A stretch of DNA of 10,486 bases from Achromobacter sp. (lineage in GTDB: Bacteria > Pseudomonadota > Gammaproteobacteria > Burkholderiales > Burkholderiaceae_B): contig DMTA01000545.1 of NCBI GenBank assembly GCA_003454835.1, forward strand, positions 1-10,486, written 5' to 3'. Shown in pieces: positions 5,927 to 10,486 of this stretch (position 1 is the stretch's first letter; each line of letters starts with the position of its first letter). Both the position numbers and the translations under genes were made by a program. A model generated the notes under the pieces. The model was not told the DNA's origin. It did not search any database and saw only the letters and a list, made by a program, of their open reading frames with translations.

Positions 5927-7493
5927 CGGCGAAACGCTTGCTGGCGCGCGCCGCCGCCAGACGCGCCGCTATTCCATGCGGACGGGCCTGCTGGCTCTCG
6001 TCTTTGCCTGTATCACCCCTGCACTTGTCGTGGCGACGGTCGCGGTCTACGAAAGCTACGTCATCCAGAAGGAACGCATCTTTCGCGACACCATCTTTCT
6101 GGCGCGCAATCTCACGGCGATCCTCGACCGCGAGCTCACGGGCGTCGAAGCCGGCTTGCAGATGCTGGCTTCGTCGCCGGACCTGGTCGAAGGAGACCTT
6201 GCCGGTTTTCATCGTCGCGCGCGCGAGTCCGTGCGGTTCCAGATCGTCGACAGCTACGTCCTGACCAACAAGGAAGGGCGCCAGATCATCAACACGCAAG
6301 TCCCCTATGGCGCCACGTTGCCGTCCACCGGCGCGCCGCACGAGCTGCTTCGCGTCTTCCAATCGCGCATGCCTGTGCTGACGGGGCTGTTTACCGGCGG
6401 TCTGACGAAGGAGCCCACCATCGCACTCGGCGTGCCGGTCGTCCGAGGCGGGGAGGTGGTCTACAGCCTGAATGTGGGGCTGTCGCCAGAGCGCATCGGC
6501 AGCGTGTTGGGCCGCCGCGCCTTGCCAGAAGGCTGGGTGGCCGCCGTGCTCGACGACTCCGGAACCATCGTTGCCCGCACCCGCGATACTTCCAAATTCG
6601 TCGGCCAGAAGGCGGTGCCGGCGTTGGCCCGCGCCGTGCAGCAGGAAGGCGAAGGGTCGCTGGAAACGATCACCAAGGAAGGCACGCCGGTCTACACCGC
6701 GTTCAGCCGGTCGGCGCTTTCCGGCTGGACGGTTGCCGCCGGCGCGCCGATGCAATTGCTGACCACGGATCTCTATCGATCAATTGCTTGGATCGGCATG
6801 GGCACGTTGTTCGCGTTCGGCCTGGGTCTGTGGCTGGCGATCAGGCTGGCAAGCCGGTTGACGTCAGCGGTGCAGGGACTCGTCGCGCCGGCGCTGGCGC
6901 TGGGCGAGGGCCGCACTGTCGAGTTGCCGGCCACACGCATCAAGGAAGCCCAGGAAGTCGGGGCCGCCATGCTGCAGGCGTCGCGCATGCTGGCGCGCGC
7001 ACAGCATCTGGCGCACTACGATCCGCTGACCGGCTTGTGCAACCGGGTGCTGTTCGGTGAGCTCGTGCTGCGCGAGCTGGCCGTCGCGCAGCGCAGCGGC
7101 GATTCGTTCTCGATCCTGGCCATCGATCTGGACGGCTTCAAAGCCGTCAACGACATGCACGGCCACGCCGCGGGCGACACGGTGCTTAAAGAGGCCGCAG
7201 ACCGCATGGCAAACGCCATCCGGGTTTCCGATGTGGCGGCACGGTTGGGCGGCGACGAGTTCGCGGTGCTGCTGCTGGGCGCCAACCAGGAGAACGCGCG
7301 GCCGGTGGCCGAGGCGCTGGTCGAAAGTCTGTCTCTGCCATATCCCAACGTCCGTGTCGCGGTGTCTGCGAGCGTCGGCATTGCCGTGTATCCGCAATCG
7401 GGCACCACCATGCTGCAACTGCTTGAGCGCGCGGACGTGGCGTTGTATCGGGCCAAGGGCCTGGGCAAGCGGCGGGTCGCGCTGGATCAGTAA
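5919..7493 (+). CDS. Membrane-bound diguanylate cyclase with periplasmic Cache-like sensor and GGDEF domain
   Basis: A 524-residue predicted enzyme making cyclic di-GMP from two GTP at the inner membrane. Order: basic N-terminus, helix at about 23-44, a periplasmic region at about 45-287 with the length and pattern of a double Cache (PDC) sensor, helix at about 288-310, a short HAMP-like linker, then GGDEF. The domain opens with DPLTGLCNR (368-376). Active-site GGDEF is at 444-448, and the I-site RVSD (435-438) lies exactly five residues before it, so activity with product inhibition is expected. There is no EAL domain. The start is ambiguous. I chose ATG 5919, with GCGAGG 6 bases upstream; ATG 5904 would add five residues. 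The periplasmic ligand is unknown. The gene converges on the small minus-strand gene at 7516 with only 22 bases between them. Confidence 0.93.
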   Translation: MADGETLAGARRRQTRRYSMRTGLLALVFACITPALVVATVAVYESYVIQKERIFRDTIFLARNLTAILDRELTGVEAGLQMLASSPDLVEGDLAGFHRRARESVRFQIVDSYVLTNKEGRQIINTQVPYGATLPSTGAPHELLRVFQSRMPVLTGLFTGGLTKEPTIALGVPVVRGGEVVYSLNVGLSPERIGSVLGRRALPEGWVAAVLDDSGTIVARTRDTSKFVGQKAVPALARAVQQEGEGSLETITKEGTPVYTAFSRSALSGWTVAAGAPMQLLTTDLYRSIAWIGMGTLFAFGLGLWLAIRLASRLTSAVQGLVAPALALGEGRTVELPATRIKEAQEVGAAMLQASRMLARAQHLAHYDPLTGLCNRVLFGELVLRELAVAQRSGDSFSILAIDLDGFKAVNDMHGHAAGDTVLKEAADRMANAIRVSDVAARLGGDEFAVLLLGANQENARPVAEALVESLSLPYPNVRVAVSASVGIAVYPQSGTTMLQLLERADVALYRAKGLGKRRVALDQ

Positions 7494-7494
7494 C

Positions 7495-7510
7495 TCCGCC
7501 GCTCGGCGGG
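7495..7510. terminator. Small hairpin between convergent genes
   Basis: CCGCC (7496-7500) and GGCGG (7505-7509) surround GCTC immediately after the cyclase stop and before the stop of the opposing gene. It has a five-bp stem plus a T-G closing pair and no T-run. It is weak but well placed. Confidence 0.35.
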
Positions 7511-7515
7511 ACGCG

Positions 7516-7755
7516 TCAGGTTTCGCGGCGCGGCGTCAGAGCGGTCAGGACCTCGCCGGATCCCAGGCGATACCGCTTTTCGTCCAGCGCGATGACGGCG
7601 TCGCCTTCGGACGTCCTGAATATGTAGCGCAAGCCCGTGTGCGGCACGCAGCCCGCGCCCGCGTCTTCCGCCCGCAAAAACACTTCAATGCGATAAAGCC
7701 GCCCCGAATCCGTGCTTGCCAGCACGTCGCTCATCCTGCGTGTGGAAATAGCCAT
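7516..7755 (-). CDS. Small hypothetical protein (79 aa)
   Basis: No family is recognised. The product starts MAISTRRMSDVLAST and alternates short strand-like segments (YRIEVFLRAED, GLRYIFRTSEGDAVIALDEKRYRL), ending GSGEVLTALTPRRET. It looks like a small soluble beta-rich fold with one Cys and no signal peptide. On the minus strand GGAG lies about 10 bases before the ATG at 7755. The longer ORF up to 8136 is rejected because it runs antisense through the yddG start. The gene is divergent from yddG, with 96 bases between the two starts that must hold both promoters. Whether the two are co-regulated cannot be seen. Confidence 0.75.
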   Translation of the reverse strand: MAISTRRMSDVLASTDSGRLYRIEVFLRAEDAGAGCVPHTGLRYIFRTSEGDAVIALDEKRYRLGSGEVLTALTPRRET

Positions 7756-7851
7756 GCCGCGATTTCTCCGTTCGGTTTTCGCTAAACTTGCCGCCTTGGC
7801 GCCGGGCCCGCCCGCTTCTCGCACAGGCACGGCGCGCAATCGGAAACGGTA

Positions 7852-8760
7852 ATGCAATTGAATCCTGGCCGGAACGCGGCCACTTCCCTCGGTTTGCTGG
7901 CGATCCTGCTGTGGGGCACGGTCGTCGGACTGATTCGTGGCGTCAGTGAAAACTTTGGCCCGATCGGCGGCGCCGCGCTTATCTATACGGTGGGTTCGAT
8001 CTTCCTGGTGTTGTTGCTGGGCTTTCCGAAGCTGCGCACGTTTCCCCGATCCTATCTCATCGTGGGTAGCCTGCTGTTCGTCGCATATGAGATATGCCTG
8101 TCGCTGTCGCTGGGATTCGCCGCGAATCGCGGGCAAGCCATCGAGTTGGGCATCGTCAACTACCTGTGGCCGTGTCTGACGGTGGTGTTTGCCATGCTCA
8201 TCAATGGGCAGCGGGCAAGTGTCTGGGTAGCGCCGGGCATCTTATTGTCGGTGTGCGGCATCGTGTGGGTCGTGGGCGGAGCCGGCGGGTTGTCATATGA
8301 ACGCACCGTCGCCAATGTGTCGAGAAATCCTCTCAGTTATGGATTGGCCTTTAGCGGCGCCATCATCTGGGCCGTGTATTGCAACGTGACCAAGCGCTTT
8401 GCCGACGGCAAGAACGGCGTCGCGCTGTTTTTCGTGCTGACTGCTGCTGTCCTGTGGATCAAATACGCAATCAGCGCGGAACCCGCGCTTGCGTTCACGA
8501 CGCCAGCCACGATCGAGCTATGCGTGGCCGGCGGCGCAATGGCCAGCGGCTACGCATTCTGGAACGTGGGGATACTGCGAGGCAACCTGACCTTGCTGGC
8601 CACCGCGTCGTACTTCACGCCGGTCTTCTCCACCTTCTTTGCCGCGCTCTGGTTGGCGACGCCGCTCACCCTGTCGTTCTGGCAGGGCGTGGCGATGGTC
8701 ACCGCCGGTTCATTGTTGTGTTGGGCGGCAACCCGCGGCAGACCTGCCCGTAACGGGTAG
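7852..8760 (+). CDS. yddG: Aromatic amino acid exporter of the drug/metabolite transporter superfamily
   Basis: A 302-residue inner-membrane exporter of the EamA/DMT type with ten expected helices. It aligns from memory with E. coli YddG along its whole length. Shared segments include LLWGTVVGLIRGVSE (N-terminus), SLLFVAYEICLSLSLG, LGIVNYLWPCLTVVFAML, NPLSYGLAFSGAIIWAVYCNVT, FWNVGILRGNLTLLATASYFTP and the C-terminal SFWQGVAMVTAGSLLCWAATR. YddG exports Phe, Tyr, Trp and some toxic analogues. The length equals the family norm, and no residue of the shared segments appears disrupted. The ATG at 7852 is preceded by GGAAACGG, 3-4 bases away, which is a modest ribosome site. The gene stands alone: divergent from the gene on its left and convergent with the one on its right. 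Confidence 0.95.
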   Translation: MQLNPGRNAATSLGLLAILLWGTVVGLIRGVSENFGPIGGAALIYTVGSIFLVLLLGFPKLRTFPRSYLIVGSLLFVAYEICLSLSLGFAANRGQAIELGIVNYLWPCLTVVFAMLINGQRASVWVAPGILLSVCGIVWVVGGAGGLSYERTVANVSRNPLSYGLAFSGAIIWAVYCNVTKRFADGKNGVALFFVLTAAVLWIKYAISAEPALAFTTPATIELCVAGGAMASGYAFWNVGILRGNLTLLATASYFTPVFSTFFAALWLATPLTLSFWQGVAMVTAGSLLCWAATRGRPARNG

Positions 8761-8788
8761 TCCCGGGCCTGGTCTTCGATGGGGGAGA

Positions 8789-8980
8789 CTACTCGACGAG
8801 CATCGTCAGGGCCACGGCGAACCCCAACGGAACCAGCATCAGCGATGCAAAAGTGGAACTGACAATCGCCGCCGATATCTTCAGCCAGGGCTCGGGCCCC
8901 GCGCTTCGTATCGTTTGAATCACCAACGCGACGATACCCATAACCATCAAACAGCTCATGAAAACTGCGACGTAAGTCAT
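8789..8980 (-). CDS. Small two-helix membrane protein, hypothetical (63 aa)
   Basis: The product starts MTYVAVFMSCLMVMGIVALVI and has two hydrophobic segments, about residues 3-22 and 38-60, joined by a short polar turn (RSAGPEPWLK). No named family is recognised. The start at 8980 is fixed by GGAG 6 bases upstream on the minus strand; the longer ORF to 9073 adds 31 polar residues without a ribosome site. It converges on yddG, leaving 28 bases between the stops. Its upstream side faces the gene at 9241, with about 260 bases of palindrome-rich DNA between. Confidence 0.72.
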   Translation of the reverse strand: MTYVAVFMSCLMVMGIVALVIQTIRSAGPEPWLKISAAIVSSTFASLMLVPLGFAVALTMLVE

Positions 8981-9053
8981 GTTGTCTCCGTCCTCGCCTG
9001 ATTTAGGGGATTCGGCGCCGCTGAGCGGTCTTGTTGTTTGAAACGATTGTGCG

Positions 9054-9101
9054 CCTGTATTGCAGGACTGCACCCTAGGGTTTTCCTTGCAGGAAGGGTG
9101 C
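9054..9101. other. Palindrome-rich block in the divergent intergenic region
   Basis: Three palindromes are packed here: CCTG-TATTG-CAGG (9054-9066), TGCAG-GA-CTGCA (9061-9072) and GCACCCT (9070-9076) with AGGGTGC (9095-9101). The last encloses TTCC-TTGCA-GGAA and is followed by TTTG. On the plus strand the last one resembles a terminator, and on the minus strand it would lie in the upstream region of the 63-residue membrane protein gene. Confidence 0.45.
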
Positions 9102-9240
9102 TTTGTGGCGGATTAGCCGCGCAGTCTGCAGCATGAAAAGCGTGTGCAAACGCAGCATTTTTCGAGCGCCGCGTCCGGCCGTGGCGGGCCGCCGCGATTG
9201 CGCTACGATGGCGTCATCGAAACACGGAAGAGGCCGCCAG

Positions 9241-9489
9241 ATGCCGCAAGAACTACGCCCCGGCACGCGCGCCACCCTGCAGGTCCGACAGCTTGCGCCA
9301 GGTGAATTCGCATGGATCATCACCCTGCTTGATCCTGAATCCGGCAATGTGCGCAGCACCAATTACTCGGACAAGCGATACACCAGCCAGGATGAGGCCT
9401 CCGCCGCCGGCAAGGCCGCAGTAGTCGCTTTTCTTGCGGGCGAGGCGCCCGAACGCGTCGCTGCCGCGGACAACAAGCGCAAGGCCTGA
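9241..9489 (+). CDS. Small soluble hypothetical protein (82 aa)
   Basis: No family is recognised. The protein begins MPQELRPGTRATLQVRQL and has a beta-like core (FAWIITLLDPESGNVRSTNYSDKRYTS). It ends in an Ala-rich helix and a basic tail (DNKRKA). No signal peptide or membrane helix is present. AAGAGG lies 7 bases before the ATG at 9241, which sets this start. Upstream in-frame ATGs at 9208 and 9103 are less likely; the former overlaps TACGAT (9204-9209), a -10-like box. It is the first of a co-oriented run of small genes. The next start is 108 bases on, so co-transcription is possible but not shown. Confidence 0.75.
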   Translation: MPQELRPGTRATLQVRQLAPGEFAWIITLLDPESGNVRSTNYSDKRYTSQDEASAAGKAAVVAFLAGEAPERVAAADNKRKA

Positions 9490-9597
9490 TGGCTTTCGCG
9501 GTTTGCGCGATCGCGTTGAACCCCTGAAGGGTCTCAGGCACGCCATTTGCTGATGCTCCACCGAAGCGCGTCTTGCGCTGCTTGAGGAGAGGCAATC

Positions 9598-9789
9598 ATG
9601 TCCCAGATCCCGCATCGAGAACCCGGTCAGCCGGACGATCTCACGCCCGACGATCCGGCGCTTCCGGGCACCGCCCCTGCGGACGATCCGCGTCCGGACC
9701 CGGGGCGTCCCACCGACAACCCCGACGTCATCGACCCCACGCCGCCCGCGCCGGATCCCCGCGCCCCGGGCACCATCGACCTGGCCTGA
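9598..9789 (+). CDS. Pro/Asp-rich intrinsically disordered small protein (63 aa)
   Basis: Of the 63 residues, 18 are Pro and 12 are Asp, in irregular repeats of the DDPxxP and PDP kind (for example PDDLTPDDPALPG and PTPPAPDPRAPG). No folded domain, signal peptide or membrane helix is seen, so an acidic disordered protein is expected. GAGGAGAGG ends about 6 bases before the ATG, a strong ribosome site. That makes translation likely despite the odd composition. The function is unknown. Low-complexity sequence of this kind can arise in any high-GC frame, but the start signal and the exact placement between other small genes support it. Confidence 0.65.
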   Translation: MSQIPHREPGQPDDLTPDDPALPGTAPADDPRPDPGRPTDNPDVIDPTPPAPDPRAPGTIDLA

Positions 9790-9830
9790 TTGCGGCCGGC
9801 GTCACTTCACTCAGATCCATTCATCGAAGC

Positions 9831-9837
9831 AAGGAGG
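9831..9837 (+). promoter_or_regulatory. Near-perfect Shine-Dalgarno sequence
   Basis: AAGGAGG is a full match to the 16S rRNA tail and lies 5 bases before ATG 9843. It is the best ribosome site in the window and is what reveals the 24-codon gene that follows. Confidence 0.85.
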
Positions 9838-9842
9838 TTTCC

Positions 9843-9917
9843 ATGCGCTCCATCCTGTTGTGGCTGCTTGGCGTGCCCATTCCCATCATCATTCTGCTGG
9901 CGCTGTTCTGGCACTGA
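9843..9917 (+). CDS. 24-residue single-helix membrane peptide
   Basis: The gene encodes MRSILLWLLGVPIPIIILLA plus LFWH, one hydrophobic helix after a single Arg, with a Pro-x-Pro kink in the middle. Similar tiny proteins occur, as I recall, in other proteobacterial genomes, without a known function. The start is set by AAGGAGG 5 bases upstream. It lies 53 bases after the disordered-protein gene and 72 bases before the next membrane protein, so one transcript is likely. It may act as a small partner of a larger membrane protein, which is inference only. Confidence 0.75.
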   Translation: MRSILLWLLGVPIPIIILLALFWH

Positions 9918-9989
9918 AGGCCGGTTCGTCATTCCCGCTTTGGCACCCGCGCCTGCGCGGTTGCGTAAGACTCTGGACAAGGATCGATC

Positions 9990-10486
9990 ATGCAAAATAC
10001 GTCTTCATTGAGCCAACCCTATGCCGATGGCGTGCCTCCACGTGAGTCCGCCATTTCGGCCGTGTCGTGGGCGGCGGTCTTCGCCGGCGCGGTGATTGCC
10101 GCCGCGCTCTCGCTCGCGTTGTTCGCCGGTGGCACCGGCCTGGGTTTCCTGTCCGTATCGCCGTGGGGCGACGAGGGCGTGTCCGCCCCGACCATTGGCA
10201 TCGGCATCATCGTCTGGATGCTGATCACGCAAATCCTCTCTTACGGCATCGGCGGCTATGTCGCCGGACGCCTGCGCACCAAGTGGGTGGACGTGCACTC
10301 GGACGAGGTCTACTTCCGCGACACCGCGCATGGCTTTCTGGTCTGGGCGCTGAGCGCCGTGGTCAGCGCCGCGCTGCTGGGGTCGGCGCTGGCGTCCATG
10401 GCATCGGGCGTGGCCAAGGCCGGCGCATCGGTCGCGGCCGCTGCCGGCACTGCGGCAACTGCGGCAGCGACGGCCGGCGCGGCGGG
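9990..10486 (+). CDS. Polytopic membrane protein, N-terminal part (3' end outside window)
   Basis: The frame is open to the window end, giving 165 visible residues. It begins MQNTSSLSQPYADGVPPRES, followed by a helix (ISAVSWAAVFAGAVIAAALSLALF), a Gly-rich loop, and a second helix (IGIGIIVWMLITQILSYGIG). The motif GGYVAGRLRTKWVDVHSDEVYFRDTAHG comes next, cited here as two parts: GGYVAGRLRTKW and DEVYFRDTAHG. A third helix and an Ala/Gly-rich stretch follow. This pattern matches membrane proteins often labelled 'PhnA-like' or hypothetical in Burkholderiales and rhizobia; that label does not establish function. AAGGA (9979-9983) is 6 bases before the ATG. It closes the run of small genes visible here. 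Confidence 0.85.
   Translation, partial: MQNTSSLSQPYADGVPPRESAISAVSWAAVFAGAVIAAALSLALFAGGTGLGFLSVSPWGDEGVSAPTIGIGIIVWMLITQILSYGIGGYVAGRLRTKWVDVHSDEVYFRDTAHGFLVWALSAVVSAALLGSALASMASGVAKAGASVAAAAGTAATAAATAGAA

Noticed and set aside
5508..6755. 415-residue open frame on the minus strand
   Set aside because: It runs antisense through the small gene at 5538 and the cyclase. Its translation is Arg/Ala/His-rich, without a domain or ribosome site, typical of an antisense frame in high-GC DNA.
7756..8136. N-terminal extension of the minus-strand gene at 7516 to a 206-residue protein
   Set aside because: The extra 127 residues are antisense to the yddG start, and a good ribosome site precedes the internal ATG at 7755.
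9103..9240. N-terminal extension of the 82-residue gene
   Set aside because: The 46 added residues are Arg/Cys-rich without pattern, and AAGAGG is correctly spaced for 9241.

Overview
The window is high-GC bacterial chromosome from a betaproteobacterium of the Alcaligenaceae, most likely Achromobacter or a close Bordetella relative. The best clue is the cytochrome c' at 589-1047. Its predicted mature form is 127 residues, starts with Gln, and carries Leu16, CKACH at 116-120 and Arg124. As I remember it, this closely matches the well-studied Achromobacter (Alcaligenes) xylosoxidans protein. I see no rRNA, tRNA, CRISPR array, insertion sequence, phage or defence gene, and most of the window looks like ordinary core or genus-level chromosome.

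Layout. At the left edge (+) is the 3' end of purB, closed by a GC-rich terminator, then the cytochrome c' gene. Facing it on the minus strand is a cytochrome b561-type membrane protein, and the two share a bidirectional terminator. Next on the minus strand is a 93-residue hypothetical gene, followed by about 670 bases (2211-2881) with weaker coding character. That stretch holds nested palindromes and one orphan two-helix membrane ORF. A small cytoplasmic hypothetical gene (2882-3241, -) is divergent from a DUF3053/YiaF-like lipoprotein (3446-4159, +). The plus strand continues with an AI-2E/PerM-family permease, a 73-residue hypothetical and a membrane-bound diguanylate cyclase with intact GGDEF and I-site motifs. 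A 79-residue hypothetical (-) converges on the cyclase and is divergent from yddG, an aromatic amino acid exporter. A 63-residue two-helix membrane protein (-) converges on yddG.

Right end. From 9241 to the edge there is a co-oriented run of small genes: an 82-residue soluble protein, a 63-residue Pro/Asp-rich disordered protein, a 24-residue one-helix membrane peptide with a near-perfect Shine-Dalgarno, and the start of a polytopic membrane protein cut by the window end. Their spacing suggests one transcript, perhaps an envelope-related cluster.

How the genes work together. Functional links are modest. The two heme proteins may be partners in periplasmic electron transfer or NO handling. 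The lipoprotein, AI-2E permease and cyclase are envelope or signalling proteins on one strand without an obvious shared pathway. I found no convincing new multi-gene system. The items most worth a second look are the 2211-2881 stretch, a possible 24-codon leader ORF overlapping the cyclase start, the palindrome-rich intergenic region at 9054-9101, and the terminal small-protein cluster.
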